A stretch of DNA of 46,157 nt, taken from IMG/VR virus record IMGVR_UViG_3300030430_002004, positions 1-46,157 of that record; one strand, written 5' to 3'. Positions 1 through 7,084 of this stretch are shown one piece after another; the stretch's first letter is position 1; the number at the start of each line of letters is the position of its first letter. The position numbers were made by a program, and so were the translations under genes. The stretch is from a virus. The notes below the pieces were generated by a model that did not search any database, was not told the DNA's origin, and worked only from the letters and a program-made list of their open reading frames with translations.

Positions 1-98
1 ATAGAAGAATATGTAGAAGTACCCTTATCTCAAAACGAATTTGATGCCTTAGTTTGTTGGGTTTACAATTTAGGGCCAACAAATCTTAGAAATTCTAC
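1..98. repeat. terminal overlap, left copy
   Basis: Bases 1-98 match 46059-46156 exactly and both copies sit in the same codons of the lysozyme gene. Base 99 is C whereas the last base of the window (46157) is G. This looks like the assembly overlap of a circular or circularly permuted genome rather than a physical terminal repeat. Confidence 0.9.
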
Positions 99-252
99 CT
101 TGCTAATGGTTCTCAATCAGTCAAAGTTTGACGAAGTGCCAGAGCAAATAAAAAGGTGGAATAAAGCAGGTGGAGAAGTTTTAAAAGGTTTAGTCAGAAG
201 GAGAGAGGCAGAAGCATTATTATTTGAGGGGAAAGACTGGCATAACATTTAA
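1..252 (+). CDS. endolysin, GH24 (T4-type) lysozyme, C-terminal part
   Basis: This is the C-terminal 83 codons of a muralytic lysozyme whose N-terminal part lies at 45867-46157. The reading frame is open from base 1 and stops at 250-252. The first 98 bases are identical to 46059-46156, in the same frame, so joining the ends gives one intact gene of 147 residues, normal for a T4-type lysozyme. This part carries the conserved C-terminal lobe pattern with FDALVCWVYNLG and a late RRREAE segment. The product would cleave peptidoglycan in the periplasm at the end of infection. The next gene begins inside the stop (TAATG), which indicates translational coupling. I see no signal peptide at the N-terminus, so delivery presumably needs a holin. 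Confidence 0.93.
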   Translation: MEEYVEVPLSQNEFDALVCWVYNLGPTNLRNSTLLMVLNQSKFDEVPEQIKRWNKAGGEVLKGLVRRREAEALLFEGKDWHNI

Positions 253-482
253 TGGCACTATCTAAGACACAGAATAGAAGATTAGGAGCATTATTATCAG
301 TAATGTTTGCAGAAGAACTAACTGAGGACGATTTAGAAGATGTTATTAAAGACGGTTTAGTTGTAAATAGCGAAGGTTTATTTAAGGTTACTAAAAAAGG
401 ATTAGATGAAAAAAATCGTTTATGTACTTTGGCAGGATTAAATATTAAATACAGTAGCGAAAAGAAAGGGGATCAAGACTGA
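252..482 (+). CDS. small hypothetical protein after the endolysin
   Basis: A 76-residue protein of unknown function. Its ATG overlaps the endolysin stop (TAATG), so it is probably translated from the late lysis transcript. It is mostly charged and predicted helical, with an acidic stretch near residues 20-33 (EELTEDDLEDVIKDG) and no membrane segment, signal peptide or cysteine-rich motif. The last bases of the gene form the left arm of the hairpin terminator at 468-507. It is the last gene of the rightward late operon and faces the converging leftward operon. I do not recognise a family. Confidence 0.7.
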   Translation: MALSKTQNRRLGALLSVMFAEELTEDDLEDVIKDGLVVNSEGLFKVTKKGLDEKNRLCTLAGLNIKYSSEKKGDQD

Positions 483-507
483 AAAAAATTAAACGATCCT
501 GATCCCC
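468..507 (-). terminator. hairpin terminator between converging operons
   Basis: Arms 468-478 and 497-507 form an 11-bp stem with one G-U pair around an 18-base loop. Read leftwards, the stem is followed by a T-rich run (TTTCTTTTC), so it fits a Rho-independent terminator of the leftward operon. Read rightwards, the stem is followed by AAAA, so termination of the late transcript here is less certain. It sits exactly where the two operons converge. Confidence 0.75.
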
Positions 508-564
508 AAAATATACAGTGTAGAACTACTCTACATGTTGATTTTAAAGAAAAAACCTAAAAAT

Positions 565-750
565 TCAAAGAGATCTTTCTTCTTGCGACATTTGTTCTAA
601 AAAGCCACTTACAGTTTCATCTATCTCTATTTCAAGGTCATCTATTTTATTCAAGATATTTTCTAAAGGTTTTTCAAGATCTTTAGTAGAAATTTCTCTC
701 TCTACAATGCCTCGTACTCTCCCTAAGACCTTTTTATAATCTATAGTCAT
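565..750 (-). CDS. small hypothetical protein, last gene of leftward operon
   Basis: A 61-residue, charged, predicted all-helical protein with heptad-like leucine/isoleucine spacing (LEKPLENILNKIDDLEIEID), so a short coiled coil is likely. No signal or membrane segment. It is the terminal gene of the leftward operon, 3 bases after the previous gene, and is followed by the hairpin at 468-507. Family unknown. Confidence 0.6.
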   Translation of the reverse strand: MTIDYKKVLGRVRGIVEREISTKDLEKPLENILNKIDDLEIEIDETVSGFLEQMSQEERSL

Positions 751-753
751 AAT

Positions 754-1011
754 TTACTCCCAATCGTCTAGTCTAATTATTGTTAAAATCAATTTGCTTT
801 CAGCGCAACACACAACTAAGTTCTTGCCATATTTTTTGGTTCGCCAAAGAAAAGTCGTATAGGGAAAGTATTTATGCATTGTTCTTTGAGACGTTAGCTG
901 TTCCCATTTAAAATCTAGGGTACTTTCTCCGCTAAAGTTTCTTTTTAGTAACCATTTTTCTGCGCTTATATAAGCTTCGGTATTGTCTAATTGTTTATTT
1001 TGAAATGCCAT
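754..1011 (-). CDS. small hypothetical protein
   Basis: An 85-residue protein rich in aromatic and basic residues (around KYFPYTTFLWRTKKYGKN), with a hydrophobic C-terminal strand pattern (LVVCCAESKLILTIIRL). It is packed between two other small genes with gaps of one to three bases, which indicates a single mRNA. Function unknown; position suggests a host-takeover accessory role. Confidence 0.6.
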   Translation of the reverse strand: MAFQNKQLDNTEAYISAEKWLLKRNFSGESTLDFKWEQLTSQRTMHKYFPYTTFLWRTKKYGKNLVVCCAESKLILTIIRLDDWE

Positions 1012-1012
1012 T

Positions 1013-1297
1013 TTAAGTCCAACTTATATCTAGATCTTCGTATTCGTTATTTACTTCTTCTTTTTTATAAAGAGTCTTAGTAAAAAGATCTATTTCTTTA
1101 TGATCAGCGTTCTGATGTAAAGCTTCCTCTACATAGCCATACCAACTTGTAGAATCGCCGTCCTCTTTTGCTTGGCAACCTGTAACTTGCATTACCTCTT
1201 GTTTTGTTATTTCTATCTCTCCTGAGAAATCCTCTATAACTGTAGTAGTAATTACTTTAGTTCTTCTGCCTTCTATGTAAAATTTCATATTATTCAA
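1013..1297 (-). CDS. small hypothetical protein, strand-rich N-terminus
   Basis: A 94-residue acidic protein. The first 35 residues alternate like beta strands (KFYIEGRRTKVITTTVIED), followed by a helical acidic tail. The initiation codon could be the first ATG (1297) or the fourth codon (1288), since the upstream gene ends at 1290. No family recognised. Its opening MKFYIE resembles the MKIYIVED opening of the upstream neighbour, which may reflect distant duplication, but the similarity is short. Confidence 0.6.
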   Translation of the reverse strand: MNNMKFYIEGRRTKVITTTVIEDFSGEIEITKQEVMQVTGCQAKEDGDSTSWYGYVEEALHQNADHKEIDLFTKTLYKKEEVNNEYEDLDISWT

Positions 1298-1496
1298 ACT
1301 CTCCGCCTATAGAATTTCCGCCAATATCTGATCCTGCTAGAAAAGCTTCAAAGATACCTTTTCTACTAACAGGAATATCCCTTGAAGAAATTGTCAATTT
1401 TTCTTTATCTGAATTGAAGTATTTTTTAGCTTTCCTTATAGAAGTAAAAATCATTGTGTAATCTCTATCTTCATCTTCTACTATGTAAATTTTCAT
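1290..1496 (-). CDS. small hypothetical protein (MKIYIVED-type N-terminus)
   Basis: A 68-residue protein with an N-terminal beta strand plus acidic turn (MKIYIVEDEDRDYTM), a basic middle (RKAKKYFNSDKEK) and a glycine-rich end. Its start overlaps the stop of the preceding short gene as ATGA. The resemblance to the start of response-regulator receivers is superficial, as the protein is far too short. Function unknown. Confidence 0.6.
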   Translation of the reverse strand: MKIYIVEDEDRDYTMIFTSIRKAKKYFNSDKEKLTISSRDIPVSRKGIFEAFLAGSDIGGNSIGGEFE

Positions 1497-1672
1497 TTAG
1501 ATCCCCCTTGTATAAGTTGTAATGGTTTTCCGTTTGGATATTTAACTACGCTAAGCCAAAGGATAAAATCCTCTGTATCTAAGACATTAGATAAATCTTC
1601 TAAAGAAACTTTATCTATATCAATCTTGGCATATTTTTCTTTTAGATAGTTCATAACTGTAAAATAATTCAT
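1493..1672 (-). CDS. very small hypothetical protein, 59 aa
   Basis: This frame runs from ATG at 1672 to TGA at 1493-1495 and encodes 59 residues starting MNYFTVMNYLKEKYAKID. Both ends overlap neighbours by four bases (ATGA), the same coupling seen through the rest of this operon, and it fills what would otherwise be an unexplained hole in a tightly packed run of genes. The sequence has mixed helix and strand character and no signal. Function unknown. Confidence 0.65.
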   Translation of the reverse strand: MNYFTVMNYLKEKYAKIDIDKVSLEDLSNVLDTEDFILWLSVVKYPNGKPLQLIQGGSK

Positions 1673-1842
1673 GGTAACCTCTCGTAAGTTGGTTCAATTT
1701 TAGATCTACTATATTTTTTTATAGTTCCTAATTCCTCATCTAAGAATAAGACCTTGCCCTTTGTATCGTAGCCACAGAATGTGCCAAAGATACATTGGTT
1801 TTTGACCTTACATCTTTTTCCCCAGCGTAGTTCTTCAAGCAT
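1669..1842 (-). CDS. very small hypothetical protein, 57 aa, possible SH3-like barrel
   Basis: ATG at 1842, TGA at 1669-1671, 57 residues. It overlaps the upstream gene end by 8 bases and the downstream start by four (ATGA). The protein alternates strands and turns (GKRCKVKNQCIFGTFCGYD, then KVLFLDEELGTIKKY), compatible with a small beta-barrel such as an SH3-like fold. It has three cysteines. That fold suggestion is inference only. It fills the second gap in the leftward operon. Confidence 0.65.
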   Translation of the reverse strand: MLEELRWGKRCKVKNQCIFGTFCGYDTKGKVLFLDEELGTIKKYSRSKIEPTYERLP

Positions 1843-2158
1843 CTATACCTCCATTTGTCTTAGCTTCTTCGTAATACTGATCTATTCTTTTATCTGCTTC
1901 AAAATAAAGATCTCTTTCTATTTTTAGACCGAAAGGAAGTCTTACACTTTGAAGTTCTTTAAGACTTACTGTGCCTAGTTCTGGAAATCCTAAACCTAAA
2001 TCACATAATCCCCACATTAGATCTCCGTCCTCGTGCATTTCTGTAATTAGCCAAGTAGCTGAACCTGTAGGATCAAAGAACTTTACTACTGGATAGCAGT
2101 TATCTAATCCTTCGTTTGCTTTTAGCTTCTTCTCTATCTCTTTAGTTATTAGTTTCAT
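1835..2158 (-). CDS. small hypothetical protein, 107 aa
   Basis: A 107-residue protein of the DUF2958-like type. The N-terminal half has MKLITKEIEKKLKAN followed by VVKFFDPTGSATWLITE and DGDLMWGLCDLGLGFPELG, the arrangement I associate with DUF2958 proteins on plasmids and phages. The resemblance is strong by eye but unverified. The biochemical role of the family is unknown. Its start overlaps the preceding gene's stop (ATGA). Confidence 0.75.
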   Translation of the reverse strand: MKLITKEIEKKLKANEGLDNCYPVVKFFDPTGSATWLITEMHEDGDLMWGLCDLGLGFPELGTVSLKELQSVRLPFGLKIERDLYFEADKRIDQYYEEAKTNGGIDA

Positions 2159-2460
2159 TGAAGTTCTCCTCTTTCTTTAAGAAAGGTTCTTAGTAAAGAG
2201 ATAACTTCTGTAGATCTGAAGCCATCGTCTCCTATAACATAATTTACAGCTAAATATACTTCTTCTTCTGTATATAAATTTTCTTTTTTAGGTTTTTCTT
2301 CCTCTAAAGAAAAGACTTGCTCGTTTATCATTAGATCTACTAATTCGTTAAGAGTACATTCTTTTAGGTAATCGCTAGACCACCTATTGCGATACTCCTC
2401 TCTTAGATCTTCTTCGGTAATACCGTGTTCTTTTATAAGTTCTACTACAGACTTTGCCAT
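2155..2460 (-). CDS. small acidic hypothetical protein
   Basis: A 101-residue, acidic, mainly helical protein. The N-terminal third (VVELIKEHGITEEDLREEY) resembles a short DNA-binding or SAP-like helix pair, but I cannot assign it. It overlaps the next gene by four bases (ATGA) and abuts the previous one. Unknown function within the leftward small-gene operon. Confidence 0.6.
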   Translation of the reverse strand: MAKSVVELIKEHGITEEDLREEYRNRWSSDYLKECTLNELVDLMINEQVFSLEEEKPKKENLYTEEEVYLAVNYVIGDDGFRSTEVISLLRTFLKERGELQ

Positions 2461-2666
2461 TACTTACTCTCCAATATGCTTTTATAAAAGTTTCCTATAA
2501 TCTCATCTCGTACTTCTTGATCATCTTTTAAAGCAGAAAGAAATTGCTCTTTAGGAATGTTGTACATTTTGCCAAGCTTTTTTAGATAAGTATCAAAACC
2601 GACTGTATGTAATGCTACAAGATAAGCTTCTTGACTTATAGGTTTTTCAAATATATGTTTATCCAT
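2460..2666 (-). CDS. small hypothetical protein, 68 aa
   Basis: A 68-residue helical protein starting MDKHIFEKPISQEAYLVALH. It shares its terminal base with each neighbour (stop/start overlaps at 2460 and 2666). No signal peptide, membrane segment or metal-binding motif. Function unknown. Confidence 0.6.
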   Translation of the reverse strand: MDKHIFEKPISQEAYLVALHTVGFDTYLKKLGKMYNIPKEQFLSALKDDQEVRDEIIGNFYKSILESK

Positions 2667-2863
2667 TACTTACTCTCCTCGGTAAAGACAAAAGATCCGC
2701 CTCTATAACCTATAAAGCCTAAGTATCTATCGTCGTTGCTTTTAAGAACCCAACCACCTTTTCTGTGGGTAGAGAACTTTTGGGAAGGCTTACTGCCTTT
2801 GTATGATTTACCAGCTAAGTCTAAAAATTCTTTCTTAGCTTCTGTAAAATTAAGTGTTTTCAT
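2666..2863 (-). CDS. first gene of leftward operon, small basic protein
   Basis: A 65-residue basic protein starting MKTLNFTEAKKEFLDLAG. I chose ATG at 2863 because GAGAGG lies seven bases upstream of it; a TTG 15 bases further upstream overlaps that Shine-Dalgarno and is less likely. The sequence has many Lys, Arg and Gly residues (SYKGSKPSQKFSTHRKGG), so nucleic-acid binding is possible but unproven. As the first gene of the operon it would be expressed earliest. Confidence 0.65.
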   Translation of the reverse strand: MKTLNFTEAKKEFLDLAGKSYKGSKPSQKFSTHRKGGWVLKSNDDRYLGFIGYRGGSFVFTEESK

Positions 2864-2892
2864 TTTATTACCTCTCAATTAATTATGTAACC

Positions 2893-2919
2893 ATTATATA
2901 TTGATTATTCCAAATTGGG
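2893..2919 (-). promoter_or_regulatory. leftward promoter with operator-like site A
   Basis: Read leftwards, a perfect TATAAT (2898-2893) lies 30 bases upstream of the first gene of the leftward operon. Between it and the -35 region is the element ATTCCAAATTGGG (2907-2919, + strand), one of four copies of a shared 13-base motif in this window. No good -35 hexamer is visible, so an activator or host-specific promoter is possible. Confidence 0.5.
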
Positions 2920-2962
2920 CATATTGAGATAAAAGTTATTAGATTGTTTTGCTATAAAAATT

Positions 2963-3018
2963 TTGAGGCATATAGCAACATGGTATAGAAGATCTTAAAA
3001 AGGGTATTCCATTTTGGA
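2963..3018 (+). promoter_or_regulatory. rightward early promoter region with operator-like site B
   Basis: TTGAGG (2963-2968) and TATAGA (2984-2989) with a 15-base spacer could form a rightward promoter for the replication genes. A second candidate -10, TATATT at 3030-3035, would give an almost leaderless message for the ATG at 3042. Between them is ATTCCATTTTGGA (3006-3018), whose core TTCCA-TTT-TGGAA (3007-3019) is a perfect inverted repeat. It shares the 13-base motif seen at 2907, 7035 and 11177. Confidence 0.45.
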
Positions 3019-3041
3019 AAATAAAAGTTTATATTGCACAA

Positions 3042-3659
3042 ATGTCAATAGAGTACCTCAATCACGCATTAAGAATAGAAGGACTCCCACCGACAAAAAA
3101 ATTAATTTTAGTTATTTTAGGAAACTACGCAGACGAGAATGGTAGTTGCTATCCGTCTTATAAACACATCGCAAAGATGATCGGCTTACAAGACACAAAA
3201 GGAATAGTAAAAACTATTAAAGAGTTTGAGAAATTAGGATTTCTTAGAATAGAAAAAAGAAAATTAGCAAACGGATCTTATACTTCAAATAGATATCATC
3301 TTCTTATAGGTAGGGGTGTAGCGACCTCTAGGGTAGAGGTTGTACGACCTACTAATACTAAAGAAAATACTAAAGATATATATTCGGATATGTTTGAGAA
3401 GTTTTGGAAGATCTATCCAAGAAAGGTTGCAAAGAAAACAGCTTCAAAGTCTTTTGGAAAAATAGACGAGAAACATTATAAAAAAGTTTTATACGGAGCC
3501 TCTTGTTTTGCAAAAGAAAAAGAAGGAACAGACGAACAGTATATTCCTCACGCTACGACTTGGCTTAATCAAGAACGCTATATGGATTGGTTTGAAACTG
3601 ACGAGAACGGTTATGCAGTTAAGCCAAAGAAAAAAAACTTAAATAATCTTGCAGGTTAA
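3042..3659 (+). CDS. winged-helix replication initiator (lambda O / HTH_36 type)
   Basis: A 205-residue DNA-binding protein. Residues 1-80 form a winged helix-turn-helix of the HTH_36 kind (GLPPTKKLILVILGNYADE, then GSCYPSYKHIAKMIG). The C-terminal part has FEKFWKIYPRKVAKKTASK and YIPHATTWLNQERY, a module common in phage replisome organisers. It probably binds the phage origin and recruits the helicase made by the adjacent gene 3 bases downstream. The origin may lie inside this gene, as in lambda O, but I see no clear iterons. The fold and context are well supported; the exact partner is inference. Confidence 0.82.
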   Translation: MSIEYLNHALRIEGLPPTKKLILVILGNYADENGSCYPSYKHIAKMIGLQDTKGIVKTIKEFEKLGFLRIEKRKLANGSYTSNRYHLLIGRGVATSRVEVVRPTNTKENTKDIYSDMFEKFWKIYPRKVAKKTASKSFGKIDEKHYKKVLYGASCFAKEKEGTDEQYIPHATTWLNQERYMDWFETDENGYAVKPKKKNLNNLAG

Positions 3660-3661
3660 AT

Positions 3662-5359
3662 ATGAAAACTCCAGAAGAACTTGGAATAAAAATAAAACAT
3701 CAACGCGAAGGAACACAGAAACTTAAATGCCCTCAATGCCAACCAGACAAACATAATATGAAAGATAACCCCCTTTCTTTTACAATTAACTCAGAAGGTT
3801 GTGTTTGGTTTTGTCATCATTGCGACTGGAAAGGATCTTATGCGGAAAAGAAGTATTCTTTTGCTAAACCTGTTAAGTCTTATACAAAACCTAAGACACC
3901 TACAGAAAGGAAAACAGAAAAGATGTATAAGTATTTTGAAAATAGAGGTATCTCTAAAAAAGTTATAGATGATCATAAAATCTTCCAAGAAGAAAGTTGG
4001 ATTGGTTTTCAATACTTTAATGCAGAAGGAGTTTTAGAAAATATCAAGTATAGGGGTTTATACGATAAAGCTTTCAAACAAACACAAGGGGCAAAACCTT
4101 ATTTATACAATTACAATAATGTACACGATAAAGATACTATTGTTTTTGTAGAAGGCGAAGTAGATGTTTTATCATTAGCAGAGATAGGTATGTATGCAAC
4201 TAGCTTACCAAATGGCGCACCTAAAGAAGCAAAGTTTAATGAAAAAGATGCTAGGTTTTCTCCCCTCTCTAATTGTCCTTTAGAAGCAACTAAAATAATT
4301 TTATTTACTGATAAAGATGAAGCAGGAGAAGCATTACATAAAGAGTTATTGCATAGGTTTGGAAGAGATATTTGTTGGTATGTAGATATTCCTGACGAAT
4401 GTAAAGATGCTAATGATGTTCTTGTTAAATATGGATCTGTTAAATTAAAAGAAATAATAGACAAGGCAGAGCCTTATCCAATAGACGGACTTTACAGGGT
4501 AAGAGATTACAGTTCACAAGTTTTAGATCTTTACGAGGGCAATTATGTAAAACCCTACGATATAGGAATGAAAGGGCTAGATGAAATCTATAAGATAATG
4601 ACAGGTACTTTTCATACAATTACAGGAATACCGAATCATGGTAAATCAATTTTCCTAGATCAAATCCTTTTATCTTTGGCAGAAAAAGAAGATTGGCGAT
4701 TTGCAGTATTTAGCCCAGAACATTCAACAAGTATGCATATAAGGCGATTAGTTCAAATGTACACACAGAAAAATTTTGATGAGGGTTTTAGTAACCGAAT
4801 GACTAAAGATGAGTTAAGCAGAGGTATAGATTTTATTAACGAGCATTTCTTTTTTATAGAAACAAGAGATATTGTGCCAAACATAGAAAATATTTTACAA
4901 ATAGCTAAATCAAGTGTTTTTAAGTATGGGGTAAATGGTCTTGTTATAGATCCTTACAACGAAGTTGATGCTAAAAGATCAGGTAATGCTAGAGAAGATG
5001 AACACATAAGAGATTTTATTTCTTTGTGTAAAAGATTTGCAAGAATTTATGAAGTTGTATGTTGGGTAGTAGCACACCCTACAAAGCTTCCTAAAGGCAC
5101 AGATGGATCTTATATGCCACCTACTGCTTATGATGTATCAGGATCTGCGCATTGGCACAATCAATCAGATGCAGTATTAACAATTTACCGAGATTTTGAA
5201 GACAACACGACAAATGTAATAACAAGAAAAATAAGAGAGCAAGACCTATATGGAAAGATAGGCGAGGCAAAATTTACTTACAATATTAAGAAAAAGACTT
5301 TTGAACCTTATGAGAAGCTTGTACCTAGTGATTGGAATGAAGTTAGCTTTGATGATTAA
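3662..5359 (+). CDS. DNA primase-helicase (T7 gp4 / Twinkle-like)
   Basis: A 565-residue bifunctional replication protein. A zinc-binding CPQC...CHHC module lies near residues 23-55, a Toprim primase domain follows (VFVEGEVDVLSL near 160 and ILFTDKDEAGE near 213), then a RecA-like hexameric helicase with Walker A GIPNHGKS (about 320) and Walker B LVIDPYNEV (about 430). It would prime and unwind DNA at the fork. The length matches T7 gp4. No phage DNA polymerase is present, so it must cooperate with the host replicase. Its 3' end overlaps the converging glycosyltransferase gene by 17 bases. Confidence 0.92.
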   Translation: MKTPEELGIKIKHQREGTQKLKCPQCQPDKHNMKDNPLSFTINSEGCVWFCHHCDWKGSYAEKKYSFAKPVKSYTKPKTPTERKTEKMYKYFENRGISKKVIDDHKIFQEESWIGFQYFNAEGVLENIKYRGLYDKAFKQTQGAKPYLYNYNNVHDKDTIVFVEGEVDVLSLAEIGMYATSLPNGAPKEAKFNEKDARFSPLSNCPLEATKIILFTDKDEAGEALHKELLHRFGRDICWYVDIPDECKDANDVLVKYGSVKLKEIIDKAEPYPIDGLYRVRDYSSQVLDLYEGNYVKPYDIGMKGLDEIYKIMTGTFHTITGIPNHGKSIFLDQILLSLAEKEDWRFAVFSPEHSTSMHIRRLVQMYTQKNFDEGFSNRMTKDELSRGIDFINEHFFFIETRDIVPNIENILQIAKSSVFKYGVNGLVIDPYNEVDAKRSGNAREDEHIRDFISLCKRFARIYEVVCWVVAHPTKLPKGTDGSYMPPTAYDVSGSAHWHNQSDAVLTIYRDFEDNTTNVITRKIREQDLYGKIGEAKFTYNIKKKTFEPYEKLVPSDWNEVSFDD

Positions 5360-6218
5360 GGTTTAAAGACATACCGTAGTTGTTTATCTTCTTACCTGAT
5401 TTATAATTTTCTTTTCTAATTAATTTATTGATTTTAAAAGGCGAATAATCAACGTAATGATGTATTCTGCCAAAGCGTTTTACTATTCTTGATACGTCAG
5501 GGTGTACTTTTACTTGCATTTTAGATTTAGCTAAAGTTCCCTCTATATCGTAAAACTCTGCTGAATTACCGCCTCGTAGAGTTTGTGTGGTCATCTTCTC
5601 TTGGAGAAAAGCATTAAATTGTAACGTACACAACCCTTTTTTTAGTATATCTAGGGATAAAATCGTATCTTCGTTATATCTACCTCTCCACCTAAAAGGG
5701 ATATCGTTTCTTATAAGGTTACAAGAATAGATCCTTGTATTGAGAATAAAAGGCGGGCTTTTTTGTCTTGCAGGTTGAAACATATAGTAATTAGGACCAG
5801 ACATGCCAATATTTTTATATCTAAGAACAAAATCTTCCATAGCTTTAAAGACTGCCCCAGTAGAAACTTTTACTTTTTCATTTTTATTAAATCTTCTAAA
5901 AGAAGTTATGTTATCGTCCATAACCCAATGGTGATCAAAACCCTCGGAAATAGAAACGTCCCAAGCAAAATTTCTTGCAGGACCAGGACCAGTAGATTTT
6001 TCTAAACCAAGATCATCACAGGTATCATATTCTTCTTTGTATTTTAGATCTAAAACAATTAACTTTTTTTTGTGGCCCACATTTTTTAGATAGTCATTGT
6101 ATTCTTGTGGTTCTACCACTATGCGATAAGGCACTTTACAATAATCTAAATATCTAGCTGTTATTAAAGAATCGTATCTGCCTTTTGATGGGATAAATAT
6201 AGGATATTTAGGATTCAT
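5343..6218 (-). CDS. TET-associated glycosyltransferase (TAGT), DNA base modification
   Basis: A 291-residue GT-A fold enzyme. The opening YPIFIPSKGRYDS, the EPQEYNDY segment, the PARNFAWD motif, the metal-binding DDN (WVMDDNI, about residue 122) and the FRWRGRYNEDTILSLD block are hallmarks of TAGT proteins, which in phages attach sugars to hydroxymethylated cytosines. They normally sit next to a TET/JBP oxygenase and a C5 methyltransferase; I find neither here. Directly upstream is a ParB-like gene (overlap of 11 bases), a partner often seen with this family. The substrate in this phage is therefore uncertain: a host-made modified base, a different acceptor, or a remnant pathway. Confidence 0.85.
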   Translation of the reverse strand: MNPKYPIFIPSKGRYDSLITARYLDYCKVPYRIVVEPQEYNDYLKNVGHKKKLIVLDLKYKEEYDTCDDLGLEKSTGPGPARNFAWDVSISEGFDHHWVMDDNITSFRRFNKNEKVKVSTGAVFKAMEDFVLRYKNIGMSGPNYYMFQPARQKSPPFILNTRIYSCNLIRNDIPFRWRGRYNEDTILSLDILKKGLCTLQFNAFLQEKMTTQTLRGGNSAEFYDIEGTLAKSKMQVKVHPDVSRIVKRFGRIHHYVDYSPFKINKLIRKENYKSGKKINNYGMSLNLNHQS

Positions 6219-6825
6219 ACCTCTTTGCTTCGGTGTCCATGTTTTCTTGTTCTGGGTACCAAATATATTTAGTTTTATCAGTAAAAGATTGATTTATTAA
6301 TTTAAAAAACTTCTCTACATCTTCTTGATTTGCAAAGTGTACTAATAAAGTTCTTTCAGAAGTCAGATCTGCTTGGGAGAACTCAGGCATATCATTCCAT
6401 TCTTCTAAAATATCATGCACTACAGCTTCATCTGCAACAAAAGGTATTATTTGCTCTTCGTCAAAGCCAAGAATAGATATATCAAAATTAGTATCGGTAA
6501 GTTCCTTTATTTGTTCCCAAAGTAGATCCTCGTTCCAAGAAGAATTATTTGCAATCTTATTATCTGCAATAATCAAAGCTTTTATTTGATCTTGGGTAAG
6601 ATCCTTGAGGGTTATAGTAGGAATAAGTTTTAACTTAAGTTTTTTTGCGGCTTTATACCTTCCGTGTCCTGCGATTATAGAATTTTCTTGATCTATTAGA
6701 ATAGGATTTACAAATCCAAACTCTTTTATAGAAGAACAGATTTGCTCTATTTGTTTTGCAGAATGATATCTAGGGTTATTCTCGTTTTCCTTTATTTCGG
6801 ATATTTTCTTTTCTTCTATTCGCAT
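6208..6825 (-). CDS. ParB-like (ParB/Srx fold) protein
   Basis: A 205-residue protein with an N-terminal ParB/sulfiredoxin-fold domain: NENNPRYHSAKQIEQI, VNPILIDQENSIIAGHGRYKAA (the GHGR nucleotide-binding motif near residue 53) and IADNKIANN. There is no helix-turn-helix centromere-binding domain, so it is not a partition protein. The C-terminal 60 residues (LLVHFANQEDVEKFF, KYIWYPEQE) form a separate conserved-looking extension. ParB-fold CTPase/nuclease domains accompany phage DNA-modification loci, which fits its overlap with the TAGT gene downstream. Activity is unproven. The gene also overlaps the upstream regulator by 10 bases. Confidence 0.8.
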   Translation of the reverse strand: MRIEEKKISEIKENENNPRYHSAKQIEQICSSIKEFGFVNPILIDQENSIIAGHGRYKAAKKLKLKLIPTITLKDLTQDQIKALIIADNKIANNSSWNEDLLWEQIKELTDTNFDISILGFDEEQIIPFVADEAVVHDILEEWNDMPEFSQADLTSERTLLVHFANQEDVEKFFKLINQSFTDKTKYIWYPEQENMDTEAKRYES

Positions 6826-7028
6826 AACAAAAAGAAATCGTTTGGTTGAACCTTACCTTCTGTAGCTTGAAATATGATATTCATTTCCTTTTTTCTAGGA
6901 ATACGAGTACCAATTATGTATTTAGCTAAAGTGCCTTGTGGCATAACATTTCCAGTTGATCGTTGTATGCGATTAATAAACTCAGTTTGGGTTATATTTT
7001 CCTCAGATAAATATTCCTTAAGTGTCAT
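6816..7028 (-). CDS. Cro/CI-like helix-turn-helix regulator
   Basis: A 70-residue single-domain HTH protein. ENITQTEFINRIQRSTG followed by MPQGTLAKYIIGTRIPRKKEMN is a standard five-helix Cro/CI pattern. It is the first gene of the short leftward operon containing the ParB-like and TAGT genes. The divergent gap upstream (7029-7084) contains a copy of the shared ATTCC-TTGG motif (7035-7047) and a 10-base palindrome AGTGTACACT (7055-7064), so autoregulation and control of the rightward recombination operon are likely. No lysogeny genes accompany it, so it is probably a timing regulator. Which of the two sites it binds is unknown. Confidence 0.8.
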   Translation of the reverse strand: MTLKEYLSEENITQTEFINRIQRSTGNVMPQGTLAKYIIGTRIPRKKEMNIIFQATEGKVQPNDFFLLCE

Positions 7029-7034
7029 ATTTTT

Positions 7035-7076
7035 ATTCCTTTTTGGGTTAATATAGTGTACACTTTACCATATATA
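7035..7076. promoter_or_regulatory. divergent control region: site D and GTGTAC palindrome
   Basis: The 56-base gap between the regulator and the rightward nuclease gene contains ATTCCTTTTTGGG (7035-7047), AGTGTACACT (7055-7064, a perfect 10-base palindrome) and an AT-rich TATATA (7071-7076) that could serve as a rightward -10 close to the ATG at 7085. Both sites overlap where divergent promoters must lie. Confidence 0.5.
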
Positions 7077-7084
7077 GAAATAAA

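Noticed and set aside
1290-1496. Response-regulator receiver domain (MKIYIVEDED start)
   Set aside because: Only 68 residues, with none of the later phosphoacceptor Asp, Thr or Lys positions.
6208-6825. Plasmid-type ParB partition protein
   Set aside because: There is no ParA gene, no parS-like repeat and no centromere-binding HTH; context links it to the glycosyltransferase.
6816-7028. Lysogeny control region
   Set aside because: A Cro/CI-like gene is present, but there is no integrase, excisionase, partition system or attachment-like repeat; probably a lytic timing regulator.
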